Position numbers and translations under genes: made by a program
Notes under the pieces: model-generated
Told to the model about the DNA's origin: nothing
Databases searched by the model: none
What the model saw: only the letters and a program-made list of their open reading frames with translations
In this document: piece after piece, positions 43,021 through 55,108 of the stretch
How the letters are laid out: each line of letters opens with the position of its first letter
How positions within the stretch are numbered: the first letter of the stretch is position 1
NCBI GenBank assembly: GCA_037074705.1
Contig: CM073590.1
Location: 211,960,746-212,024,745, forward strand
Length of the DNA: 64,000 bases
Source: Zhengitettix transpicula
Taxonomy: Eukaryota; Arthropoda; Insecta; Orthoptera; Tetrigidae
Direction: 5' to 3'

Positions 43021-46000
43021 ATTCCTATACTGAATTTCTAATGCACAGAGGCCTATTTTAGATTATAGAATTTCTGAATGGTCAACAACGTTTATTTACT
43101 ATTACTTATATCCACCAATTTGTTCATATATGTATTTACCAATATATTTTAGATAAAAGTCGAAAACTTTTACAGTCGTTATTTTACAATTTATTTTGAG
43201 TTCAATGATAGCTCAAGAAAAATTTATATTATCTTAAAAATAATACATTTTACGAGTCCTTAAAAACCTCATTTTATATTTTGAAAAGATCTTTCAGGAT
43301 CATTTAAAGGACCTTGTTCGGTGAAGACAGACCAATTTTAACACGTCATCTCTCTGATAAGGTTAATATGAGAGCAAGGTGACATTAAATTAATCTGTGG
43401 CCAAATCTGTGGCGTGCGATGAGTAATACACTTACTAAATCTTCGACTTTTATAACTTATTGATCTTTTTACATTTATATATTTGAAATGTGCATAAAGT
43501 CGTGATATGCCTCGTACCCTTTCATTGATTACAAATGATAAATATTTGTTGGCATTTACCGTGGCGCTAAAAGCAACAACTCGTAAGGATACAGTGTTAA
43601 AATTGATAATTAAAATATTTACATACCGGTCATTTTTATTTGCATAGAAACTTAAACTTACACAAAAATAATCCTTTATAAAGAAGACGCAAACTTACCT
43701 ATCATTTTTAAATTATATACAGAGCGACTTAAGTGGATTCTAATATTTGTGTTGCTTCGGAGGGTGATTTAATGGCCACTTGAGTGAATGAAGTAAAATT
43801 TCTATGAGTTAATAAAGCAGAATTTATGCATTTGAAGACAAATATCAAGCATTATCTTAAATGAAATTAATTTAATATATTGTTTCTCGTTACTCTCTCC
43901 CATTTTCGTGCCTTACTAATTATCAAATATAATCAGAAAGTAGAAGAAAAATAAATAATCCCATGTGGTTCTAGTTGTAATAGCGTTCATAAAACAGATA
44001 GGGTAGATTAGAAGGAAGTTAAGCATGCGTTGTTGATTGGACAAAGATATCTCCGTAAAATGTTTCTAGGTATTCTAGTTTATTTATCTCTAACATGAAA
44101 TTTGGTGGAAGGTTTCTTGGAAGCCTTCATCAATAGTGAAAAATATATTATTCCAAAGTTATGCATTAAATAAAACTATTTTGCGAAAACGAATGAATTA
44201 GAAACTAAAAACCCGGAGGAGTAAAATATTCAAAACATGGCCATCAGTAAGAGAACAAACAAAAGAAATGTTTTATTCGGTCCAATTAGATAGAAGCAGA
44301 ATCTCCCAAATTCTGAGCGTTATCATCTTTTCGAAAGCAAATATTACATGTATCCGGCGGCAAACAGTTGCGTACTCACACGAGATAAGACATCTTGGGA
44401 AGAATGAGACGGCCATGATTTATGGTGCCTTCACTTGACAGGAAACTGAATTCTTGACCTGAATTACTTTCGGAATGAACCCCGTTAAATAATGTACACA
44501 TTTATACACTGCCGAAATGGCGAACCATGTTTTTTGAACGACATTTGACACTGAACTGAACGAGACAATAAAGAACACTAAACTTTCGACAATTTGTCTC
44601 TAGGAACGTAAAGGACATTTCTATGAATGCGTAAACATCAATATGTTTTTGGCCTGGCGTCATTTGAAATTTTAAAAATACAATGTAACACGAAATCGTT
44701 ACGCTATGATCAAAACATCTGCCGAAGAAGATGGAACTCCAAATGTGCCTCGGAGAGAATTTGAGCCTTTGACAACTGTATTTCTTTGAATATCGAGCGT
44801 GCCACTCTGTTGCAACATTTAACGACTATATAGTATTTGTAAGAACTGAAAAGAGTTCGGTTCAGTGTTTTATCAGATAAGGATATGTAATACAATAATG
44901 TCTGGGGTGTTGGAGGATTTACGCAGTGTTGTAAAGTGACGTCATCTCACGCTAAAATTGCAGAGGAACTATAAATATATTTTTATAATAATATTTATCA
45001 GACATATAATTATACAATTAATATGTCCAAACAGTCCGAAAAATGTTTAATATTGGTAATGCAAAAAATACAATTATAACAATATGATAACACTACGTTT
45101 CGTTCCTAATTCGGGACATCAACAGGTGATAAAGTAGTTAATAAGAAGAGATGCGACCTTACTTTTTAATATCATGATATAAAATTTATTCAATTATGTT
45201 GAATATTCTGTAATTTTTGATTGTATACACCTTCAAAAGTTATTTAATTTTATATAAAAGGATTTTGAATAAATTTTAACATTCGTGGTATGATTCCACG
45301 CCTTTTTTTCTGATCCTACAGGCACATCTTACACTATCTTAGTTTTTTTACAGCTCGAATAATGAAATGAAACAATACGGATTCTGTTCTTCGTCAAGAC
45401 AGTATCACACCCTTCGCTATAGAATAGAGATAATATTCTGCTAACCAGTCATAGTCAGCTTGTACGCGTTTAAGTGATAGAACAGAAGTGGATTGTTATT
45501 CAATACTCAGCTATAGTAGTCCAGTTTAGTGTGTTATTGTTCAGGTGCTACCCCCAGTTTCAGTAAACGCCTATAGAGTTTCATAGCGTTAGATCGTTGC
45601 GGTGTATGTTTTTATTCCGCATGGTCCCGTTTCCCGCCACCCTCAATCTACGCCACACGCCTTCACGGCTGCCGAGTGCTATAGTGGAAATGAAGTAACG
45701 TTCCTGCGGGAATTTTCCTTCCTCCTCACCTGTTCGGGCATTTCGTTGGCTTAAATTGTTACGAGTTTATTTTAAGCTTATTGAGATTAGTACTAGTCGA
45801 GAACATGTTGCGTTTATTCCTAAACATCGTAAGCTTCCCATTATTGGAGTCATTTAGAAAAGTATTATCAAGTATAATATTTCTAGAATAATCATTCAAT
45901 GAAGTATCATTCTATACACTTGAAGCATGTCTGTAAATTATTTCCTTCCCTTTAATCAACATTTAAAACACAGGATTTACTAATTTTCTGAATGGAACGT

Positions 46001-47028
46001 TTTGGTACTGGATAATTATCTCCAGAGCGCGCGTTTCTTGACATAGGAGTCTGTTTGGTTCCAATCAACTGAGTATACATGCCTATATTGTGCCTGGTCA
46101 CATTCGACCTGAGAATTACAAGACATAAATTTTATGAACATCTAAAAAAAACTTTTTAAATTGAATCATCGATGTTACATTGATATTTAACAAACATACC
46201 AATTATTGTGTGAAATATTGACGGAATTTTAAAATGAAACCTTTAACTTTGCGATTGGAAAACTTATTATTTGTTCATTTATAAGCTTATCTTAGATGAA
46301 AATACATAACTTATATTTAATATAATCCGTTAAAAAGTAAAATGTTTCTATGAGGGCAACAAGTGCAAAAATTCTGTCACTAACCCAAAAATAATTAACG
46401 TCTTAAGATCTTAAAAAATATTGTGTTAAGAAAAGCCTAAAACATCGGGGAATAGGCTTTTCATTAACATATATTTTAACGTTCGTCGTGTTTCAGAAAG
46501 TAGAACGTCCTTGCGCCCCTTTACAGAAGTATTCAATGTTTACAAATTCGTCGGTTTACCAATTTGGAAAATCATATTTATGTATATAAAATGATCGTTG
46601 AAATGTGAATATTATACATCGTCGAAAGTACACGAAAATGTATCATCGTGACACATCGTCGGTCACGATTGATATCGCTTTACGCTCCTGAAAAACTTGT
46701 TAAAAAGAATTGGTCCTTATGAATTTATATTTTTGCACTGTAAATAAATATACTTGAATCTGTATCCAATCAATATGATTCTAGTCTAAAACTATGTATA
46801 ATTTATTTCTTAAATTATATTTCATTTGTACAGAAATAATGTACTGTAAGCTTTAAAGCATGATTCATCTCACCAAAAAACGTGGAAATTAACAACTTGT
46901 TTAAATATTTATTTACATATCGATTTTTAACTTCAATTTTAACAATTGATTCATTTTTCCAGGTACATTCAATATTTTGAATAATCTTATTATCTATTTT
47001 TTTTAATTTTATCACCCTGCTAGAAAAC
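43021..47028. other. No gene recognised
   Basis: Four kilobases of AT-rich DNA. It holds one isolated hairpin motif (45088-45125) and a CRE palindrome at 44937-44944. At about 46650-46675 there is a small hairpin, ATCGTGAC and GTCACGAT. Around 45590-45740 the sequence is GC-richer but without a supported frame. Confidence 0.45.
45088..45125 (-). repeat. Isolated hairpin motif of the foldback families
   Basis: On the minus strand this reads CACCTGTTGATGTCCCG, then AATTAGGAACGAAACGTAGTG. GTCC and GGAAC can pair imperfectly. The flanking 'ataacaatatgataac' is not matched by an inverted arm nearby. Confidence 0.6.
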
Positions 47029-47098
47029 GATGACGTCAACGAAACATCGCGGATTCAATTTTTCACTTGGTTAGAAGCCCGCGAAGATTTTATTCATT
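47029..47098 (+). repeat. Retroelement-end-like motif, copy 2
   Basis: Partner of 42819-42886. This copy includes a perfect TGACGTCA at 47031-47038, overlapping the motif, so at least some CRE-like palindromes here may come from repeats and not from promoters. Confidence 0.6.
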
Positions 47099-47437
47099 AT
47101 TTACACCAAGAAAGACTGCGTTCTGTATTAATTTTATTGTTATTCAAAAGTAAAGTTTTTTTGTGTGTCAACAATTTTTTTTCTCGGAGTTTTTTTTTAA
47201 CTTTGAAACATTTATTACTTTGGAATTGTTCTAACTCATATACCACAGATGCAATCCAGTTTTCAAATATAAGTAGGTGAAAATGAAATTTGAACATTTT
47301 AGGCAGTAAATTTCTTACGAAGACTCAAAATCACATGGGCAAAAGACTTATCGAACAACAAAGATTGACAAAAAGAAAATGAAATATCGATTGATATTCC
47401 CCCTTCATGTGAACATTAGAATACAACTAAAAATTTA

Positions 47438-47642
47438 CTTAATAAATAAACAGAAATCGGCCAATTTGTCAGAAAACAGTGTATTATACAACTTTATAAA
47501 TAATTCTAATAATACGACGTTTGATACTCAATTCTCGAACTTCATCAATTAGTAGACAGTCGAAATATTATAATTATTTTTGTTTTAGTTGAATAATACA
47601 GTTTCCTGACAAATTGACAGTTTTTATATTTATTTAATAAGT
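47438..47642. repeat. Family F foldback element
   Basis: Left arm 47438-47513 and right arm 47560-47642 are inverted copies: 'acttaataaataaacag' and 'ccaatttgtcag' match 'ctgacaaattgacag' and 'atttatttaataagt' on the other side. The region between the arms contains, on the minus strand, AATTGATGAAGTTCGAG and TATCAAACGTCG, a decayed form of the shared hairpin motif. The right arm and following bases recur at 48366-48530. Confidence 0.85.
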
Positions 47643-47701
47643 TATAATTGTAAGATTAACTTCAATATTAAAAAATTGCTTAATACTCTATAACTAAGTA
47701 G

Positions 47702-48546
47702 TCTAATAAATAAAGAAGAGCTTTTGTTTGTTTGTATGTATGTATGTATGTTCCGTATACAAATCTACACAAATTTCAACAAACTTCAGAGACGTGTTCT
47801 TTGCGACCATGAAACAAACATTGTTGGGGTGAGACACATCTGCCAGCCCAAGAAGCGGGGATGGACGGGGGTAGAATTATTCAAACATACTAAAACGTCC
47901 AATATTTGAGTCGGATAAATACTTTTAATGGTCAAAGAGATTGATAGCGATTCTACCAATTTTATCTGAGTATTACTTCAACCCCTTACAGCATGGTAAA
48001 GAAGCACCGTCAGGGGTGGGGGTGGACGGGCGTTACAAGAAAATAACGCAAGAACAACCGAGATTTGAGTCAAATCCCGGTTTTGGGTGTCGCTGAATTG
48101 GATTATGACATTCAATTAACCATTTGATCCCCAAGGTCGGGGGTAGTCGGGGATGGAAATTATGAGAATGCATTCACGGCCGATATTTGCGTTGAATAAA
48201 TATTTTTCAGGGTTAATTAGATTGATAGTCTACCGATGTTGTTTGTGTATAATTTCAACCCCTTCAGGCACGGGAGGAGCACTTTTGGGTATAGGGGTCG
48301 ATGTGCGTTAGATAAAAATAGTGCCAAAGCAACCGAGACTGGTGTCAAATCAGGGGTTATGGTTAATAGACAGTCGTAATATTACAATTATTTTGTTTTA
48401 GTTGAATAATACACTTTTCTTACAAATTAACAGTTTTTTATTTAATTATTAAGTTATAATTGTCAGACTAACTTCAATGTTAAAAAATTGCTTAATACTC
48501 TTTAACTTAGTTATGACAACCCGAGCAATGCCGGGCAGCCAGCTAG
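47702..48546 (+). mobile_element. Helitron-like non-autonomous element
   Basis: The element starts TCTAATAAATAAAG and ends CAGCTAG at 48546, followed by T. Near the 3' end, CCCG (48520-48523) and CGGG (48532-48535) can form a stem 11 bases before the end, the placement expected for a Helitron. A tetranucleotide 'gtatgtatgtat' tract and the MFRIQIY frame near the start match the copy at 26754-27603. No Rep/helicase sequence is present. Bases 48366-48530 are an extra block shared with the family F flank and not found in the other copy. Confidence 0.65.
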
Positions 48547-49526
48547 TTGTAAATAAATTGTAGAAAAAAATGTAAATTTTTATTCTGCTCACTTGAAGAT
48601 ATTCTTTTACAAAATTTTAATTAATTGACGAATCAAAATATCTAACATAGCAGTTGTCACAATCAATATGACATTATCGACGTCAACCGGAAACATTAAT
48701 GTAAACATAAACTGTATGTTACATTCTCTATTAATTGTTACAATAAGATTTCATTTCATAATACTTCAATCGTTTCTTGTAGGATATTATCCTTTTGATA
48801 TATATGTTCTTTCTGCCATTCAGCATTTCTCCTAATGGCGGAAAAATATTATTTGAAATTGTGTGCATTACGGCGAAAATACAATAGGAGGCAACAACCG
48901 AATGATATTTTATATGTCAGAAATATCGCATTAAATTGATAACATATGAAATGTTAGTTTTCAAGAGTTTTTTTTCTCGTGCCTCGCAGCTCAGTGTCGA
49001 TGAAAAACGCTGACCGGATGTAAATGGCGGCGAGATCCCTGTTGAGATACGCCTCTCTGGAGGAGGAATCTTCCAACCAAATCAGCTAAACAAATCTGTT
49101 CCCTGGCGTCGCGTCTTAATCTGGTTAAAAATCCTTCTGCAGTGAGAGAGGGCTGGGAATAAAAACTTTCCCTGTAGACGAGATTACTTGGGTGTCGCTA
49201 ACCGTGTGCTTCCTCTATTTAATTCGCCCCATTACTGACGTCACCTGTGGGTTAGTCGTTTCTTTTTTCCTTAAGAAAAAAAAGTGTTCATGCTTCCTCT
49301 CAAATACATACCAGGCGTAGTGGCAAAGAGTATAAACCCAGTTTCTTCGTGGACTTCTCAGTTCTGCTTGATAACTGCTTATTACAGAAAACAAATTTTG
49401 AAGAATTTCATTTTATACTCCCACAATATGTAAAACACAAAGGAACAAACTACTTTCAGCATGCCATCGCTTTATATTTTAACGTGCACGCGTAAAATAT
49501 ATTCCGCTCAAATTAATAAAGCTCTT
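48547..49526. other. No gene recognised
   Basis: Slightly GC-richer at about 48980-49260, including a CRE palindrome at 49236-49243, but no frame or splice pair is supported. Confidence 0.4.
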
Positions 49527-50037
49527 TGTGAAAAACGCCAGCCTATTAGTCAGAAAATTTAATATCAAATTTAAAACAATATATTTAACAAACACAACGC
49601 TTCATCCCTAATTGGGGCGTTATCAGGTGTACATTTCAATTAAATTCATTTTTATATAAATTAATAAATTCTGCGGTTATAAAATATATTTTTGTGTATT
49701 TTTAAAATGGAATATAAATATCACAAAATTTTAAAAAAACATGAAACTAAATATATAAGAAAAACAAAATCTTACGCACACCATTAATATGTTTAATATT
49801 AATTAATTATTGGAGTACATTTTAATTAAGTATCATTATCCAAAATACGTAAAGAAAAACAAAGTCTTTCACACATGATAATTTTTAATTTTAAAATGCT
49901 TTGTTTTTCTTTTCAAAAAAGTATAACGGAATTTAATTGAAATGTACTCCACAAGAGATTAAACGCTGTGTTTGTTAAATATAATGTTTTAAATTTGATA
50001 CTTTTATTTCCTGACTAATAGGCTGGTGTTTTTCACA
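49527..50037. repeat. Family E foldback element
   Basis: Left arm 49527-49647 and right arm 49929-50037 are inverted copies sharing 'tgtgaaaaacgccagcctat' / 'ataggctggtgtttttcaca', 'atcaaatttaaaac', 'tatttaacaaacacaacg' and 'acatttcaattaaatt'. The left arm holds, on the minus strand, CTGATAACGCCCC and GGGATGAAGCG, a version of the shared hairpin; in the right arm this part is reduced. About 280 AT-rich bases lie between the arms. Confidence 0.88.
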
Positions 50038-51822
50038 TTTATTTAAAAATAAGTCAGATTAATATAATTGTTAATAAAGATCTTTATTATACAAAGGTTC
50101 TCAGATGTTGTGATAGTTACTATTAACTTAGAAGAAATTATTAATTAAAAGTGAAAAGAGAAATAAATAGTTTTTTAAAAAATTAGCAAACCTATTGATT
50201 AGACATCAGAAATTATTTCACGAAAATAAACTACTTGGTGTAAGTAAATTTAATTAATTATTTTATCAGTAATCGGAATTTGAATAGTATGTTATTAATA
50301 TCCCTTAAGGTTACAATCAAACTTACCATTGTAATTGTTGATATACTGACTATAATCATGCTTACGACTTGTGTATTACATATATTAGTGGCTTTAGGAA
50401 TGAACTTTCGTTAACTAAAGATTGAAAATATTTTTTTAAAGAAGACTAACCTTCAGTTTATCGGGAACGATTTTCCTCAAACTTTCAAGGAATATTTGTG
50501 TTATCTTAGAATTAGTAAGTTAAATAGTTTTTCAAACAAAGAATGACACAAAAATTAAGTTCCATAATACAATACACAGGCACTTGTTTCATATAAAAAA
50601 AAGTGTTTCATTTAAGCAGTTAAATAAGCACAATAGGAAAAATAAGTCATTTACTTTTATTTTACATTCAAGATTTTGACAATAATTCAAATCTTCATTT
50701 ACGGTATATTTGATATTATTGTTGCTGACGCTAATGATGTGAAGAATTATGCGTTATTTAAATTTATAGTTTCTTTATATTTTAACCACGTGACATCTTG
50801 TATTTCTAAACAAAGCGGAGAATGTGTAACTATAATCAGGAATACATAGAAAAGTTGTCTCTATGACGAAATTTAAATTTGTAATAGCGAAATGTACCTT
50901 CATTATTGATTATTTATTTCTTCTCGGCATCTTCCACTAATAAACCATAAACGGAATTTTTGGAATAAATTATGACGTCACCAGCAGTGTCGTAATTGCT
51001 TTCTAATGGTTTCTTTCCTTCTTCTCCTTCATTTTCTTCGCCAGGTTCGTGAAACAATTTTGTGTATCAATATTAAATATTCATGCTTGTTTTTTTAGAT
51101 CTGACGAATTATACGTCATCTCGGATACTCCCGGACAGAGAGCAATGAATTATTTGTAATCTTTGAAAATATGAAAAATGTTCTTATCAGCTTACTCCGT
51201 TGAAATAACTGCTGAGAAATTACGTCATTCTTCTGAAACTAAGGACTACTTCCGTTTCACTCTTCTTTGATTTTCTGCACATGCTTTCCGCTCGGTATAA
51301 CAGTAAGAACTTTCAAATGTTCCTGTTGCAGTTCCTTTCCGCGAGTGCGTTCACTTGTGTAAAATTGCCGAAGCTCACCTCGGAGGGCGTCGCTGGAATT
51401 GAAACATCTGCACGTCCAGAACAAGGCTTTGCAAGTGAAATTACAACAGTCGCCTTTTCAGCAAACCATTTATGACAGATACCAAATCATAACATGGCGA
51501 AATTATTAAAACCCAACAGAGAACAGTATTCAGAAACACATCAAGACTCACGGATACTCTTAATCACATAGTTTTAGCTGAAGAATTACGTTGATGTCAT
51601 TGGAAAATATTAATCATTTTCCGATGCATTGCCTTGTAAGCTATGAGAAATTTCCCTCTGTCAGCTTGAAATTAACAAATAGGAATTGAACATAATGGAC
51701 AAGAATTAAAAATCTATTTATTTCAAGATTTTATTTGATACTCTATTATTTATTTTATGTGTAATATACACGCTCTGAATTTCAAGCAAAGCCACATTGT
51801 AAACAGTTGCTGTCTTAGAGAA
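50038..51822. other. No gene recognised
   Basis: AT-rich. The frame at 51281-51475 follows an acceptor-like 'ttcctgttgcag' at about 51320-51331, but no donor and no recognisable domain support an exon. A CRE palindrome lies at 50973-50980. Confidence 0.4.
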
Positions 51823-52531
51823 TCTATATCATAAAGAAGGATGTATATTTGTATGTATGTATGTATTTACGTCAATCTCTATACATATTTAAACGCGTGG
51901 ACAGATTGCAACAAAAATTGGTTCACATATTCTTCAAACGACGAGAAACGGTACTGTGAGGGTGATAAACCTGTAGCATATAGATGTAAAGAATTGTAAT
52001 TGAAAATAGCGATAATTTTGTGTTAAATTACTTCACGCCAAGAGACCATTACGTCACGCGAAATAAAACAGAAATATTTTAATTAAATAAAAAGTATAAT
52101 TTTATCCCGTAATACTGCGTCGCATGAGAATAAAAAAAACAATATGAAATACTTTACGATCCTTGCAGAAAATGTAAGTTAATTTTCGTGCCATATTAGT
52201 TTGTGTCCAACATCGCGACCTTTTGTTTACATTATGAATCTACCTAACAGTTTCATCAATTTAATCTTTAGTAATGTGTGAAGACAGGCAAATTGTAGCC
52301 TGCAATATTCAAGGAGTGTATTTAAGTATTCTATTCGTAAAGAAATTTTGTTTGTTGGTACTGATGCAATAAAATTCTATGTATTTTAATGCATATCGGT
52401 CGACAGCATGTACGAAACTAGGAACATTTCGATGTAGGTTAAATCACTTCTTGACTAAAGATTAATATAGAATTAAATACTTTTTCTGTTTATATAAATA
52501 AGTACACAACCAACACCGGGGACCCAGCTAG
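51823..52531 (+). mobile_element. Helitron-like non-autonomous element
   Basis: The element begins TCTATATCATAAAGAAGG directly after an A at 51822 and ends CCCAGCTAG at 52531 directly before a T at 52532. This fits Helitron insertion between A and T without target duplication. A 'gtatgtatgtatgtat' tract lies near the start, as in the copy at 47702. The 3' hairpin is weak (CCGG region 10 bases from the end). The second half matches the truncated minus copy at 39992-40545. No proteins are encoded. Confidence 0.7.
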
Positions 52532-54290
52532 TGTTGGAATAAATCTGCTCGTTTGATAATCCGCTTAGTCAAGACGGATAATGTGCTAAAATATATCGAG
52601 GTATTCTTTGCAATTAGTCCGACTGCATAACCGTTAATACGTGTCTAGCCAATTAGTCAAGACCGAGAAACACGTAGACGAGAATGCTTTTAATTCAAAA
52701 GTAGAATATTTATTTATTTTGAGTAGGTACCTGGTCCATTATAGCATTTTGGAGGGAGAAAAAAATGAGTATTTAGTCAGATAGAGAGAGAGAGTTTTCT
52801 GAGAAGTTATCATCCAGAACAGAAATGTGTTTCATTTCCAATGACAACGACCGCAGACGCCATGCCATGTAATCATCTCGCCAGTATCAAAAGTTTTCCA
52901 TTTTTATATTTAGCTTTTATTTCTACTCTGTTAATTTAATTGTCTGTAAAATTTTCAGTATGCCATATAACGCACCTTCAATACTGTGTCCCCGTGTGAT
53001 TACTTATTGCTTTAATATTACGTTCTAATGACAAATAAAATATTTATTTAATATATTTCTTCTACAGGTAACCAAATATTCCTTTTATTTCGTAACAAAT
53101 AAATAATATTATTTCCTTCTAATAAAACTATTTGCAATAATTTATTAATTTATTTTTTTAATATTATGTTCTCATAACGAATAAAATATTTATTTAACAT
53201 ATTTCTTCTGCCGGTAAACAAATATTCCTTTTATTTAAAAATAAATAAATAAAATGTATCAATTTTTATTTTCAAAGCACGTTACGTAAATTCCCTTGTA
53301 ATAGAACTATTTGCAATCATTTATTCATTTTAACTAAACGGACTTTGTCCAATTACAATTTTCAGAAATAATATGTAATGTACAGTACGCTTATATAATC
53401 GTATATACAATACTATTTTTAAAATAATGATTAACTTTCACAACAATTATTCATAAATATAATTATTTATATATAAAAATTTCATTTATTGACAATAATA
53501 CAAATAATATAAATTTATATCATATTCATTAATCATTTTACAAAATCTTGTTAACGGAGTATTCTGTGTATAATTAGATTTATAAAATCATAATCATTTA
53601 TTTAAATAGTGTACTAAAATAATCAAGGTTCTTTTCTTGTGTAATCTTTCAATAAAAATCATAAATGAATCTTAATTATTAAATACATTAAAAATATCAT
53701 TTCTTCAACGAAGTGCAGACAAAAATGTGAGATTATTATTAAATTACGTCTATAAAACTGTTTATAATTTCCTACTGATATTTATAACCAGGTTATAATT
53801 TCGTTACGGCGGTTAAATTCATTTGTAGTCTAGAAACAAAATGTCATTCCGACGAGTATTAAAAATTTTAGCTGCGTTTAGAAAATGTAATTCAATGAAC
53901 ATGTAGACATTTCATTTTATTGAAATACAAAGGCCTGCTGATTTTGTTAAATGAAAATGAACTGATCATATTATAATTGTTTTATTGAACCGCGCTCTGA
54001 GTAACAATTCTATTCATGCCGGGATGTAATGAGATCTCTAATTACTTGAGTTCTGTCGCTTGATTGTATCCTGTCTTCATATTGTATCATCTATTTCCTC
54101 ACATCCAAATATTCCGTCCCAACCGCAGTTGATGTCATTTATCATCGAAAAATTTGTTTAATTCTTCTATTTCCCTCTTTCCTTTAAAGAACAACAACAA
54201 AAATGGTTCCATTTAATCGCACAATTACTCGTTTTATTCTCTACATTTTTGTGTTTCCATCTCAACTCACCCGAGTTTATTGTGTTGCAG
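52532..54290. other. No gene recognised apart from a tandem repeat
   Basis: Very AT-rich. The tandem repeat at 53011-53332 is described separately. The last 60 bases are the pyrimidine-rich intron end of the exon at 54291. Confidence 0.45.
53011..53332 (+). repeat. Tandem duplication, two units of about 147 bp
   Basis: Two head-to-tail units share 'tttaatatta', 'aataaaatatttatttaa', 'atatttcttct', 'caaatattccttttattt', 'actatttgcaat' and 'atttatt'. The second unit has an insertion of about 25 bases after the 'aaataaataaa' block. Confidence 0.8.
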
Positions 54291-54358
54291 GTGAACCAAG
54301 CTGGTAGTGTGTTGGAGGATGGCAAAGCTGGACATTTGCACCCAGAACTCGTTTCCAA
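54291..54358 (+). CDS. Internal exon of an unidentified protein-coding gene
   Basis: A long pyrimidine-rich tract ending 'tattgtgttgcag' precedes the exon, and a strong donor, gtaagtat, follows at 54359. The 68 nt are open in one frame only, beginning VNQAGSVLEDGKAG and ending HPELVS; the other two frames have stops within the first five codons. The first base starts a codon (phase 0) and the last two bases leave an incomplete codon. Codon use and composition differ from the AT-rich flanks. I do not recognise the protein. Neighbouring exons are not visible within several kilobases, so the gene must have long introns. The exon at 19111-19248 ends in the matching phase but is 35 kb away and much weaker. 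Confidence 0.6.
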
Positions 54359-54644
54359 GTAAGTATCATATCGTATTCTGCAACTCCAGCTGCATTTTTT
54401 TTCCAAAAATAATACATCCATTTTCATATTCCCAGTAGTAATAGATTTCACAAATGTAAAATGCGATATTCGTTCCCCAAAACTATTTCTTATTTCCAGT
54501 TGATTTTTAATTGAGATTTGATTATTGATTACATATACAATACGCGAATTACGTATACTTTCATACGAAAATACAAAACACCGATGAAGAAATATATAAA
54601 GAATACAACTTGCCTTCACATCTCTCTGTTTTTTTGTTTTTTTT

Positions 54645-55108
54645 GAACTAACGTTCCCACAAGCCGAGGCACCTCGGCCTGTTTTGAGAGGTGTGTATGT
54701 TCCGGGGTCGAAGACATTGGGCATACGGTAAGAGTTGTCCGCTATTCCTATTGGAATAGTCGGCCAGCTGCCTCCTAAATTGGTCAAGGCACGGTGAGGG
54801 GAAAGGTGCGACCCCACTGCTAACCCCTCTCCCGCCATCGGAAGGGCGTGGGACAAGTACCAAATGCCCGACCTACTTGATGCAGATTTTCCTAGAAATT
54901 TCCATGCATCACTTTTAGGCGAATTGCCGGGTAGGATCCTTTAACCATAGCCCGGGGAACCTATTTAACCCTTGGCTACCTTCCTCTACCCTTCCGCATC
55001 TCCCCTTTCAAATCCCTTTCTTATATTATATATATATATTGTATATTATATAAGAGGGGAGTTGCCACTATGTGGATTACCTTATACATAGCCTGTCTAC
55101 ACCTCAAA
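54645..55108 (+). mobile_element. Family A retroposon, near-complete copy inside the intron after the exon
   Basis: Starts 'acgttcccacaagccgaggc', where GCCGAGG and CCTCGGC form a perfect small hairpin, and continues through all diagnostic blocks to 'catagcctgtctacacctca' and a short A-run. An AT-rich expansion (about 55022-55050) interrupts the 'atgctattaaag' block. It lies about 290 bp downstream of the donor of the exon at 54291 and in the same orientation. The 229-codon minus frame 54167-54856 combines its antisense frame with intron and exon antisense and is not a gene. Confidence 0.85.

Noticed and set aside
54167..54856. 229-codon minus-strand frame, the longest in the window
   Set aside because: It joins the antisense of a family A repeat to the antisense of intron and exon sequence. 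The plus-strand exon at 54291 has far better support.
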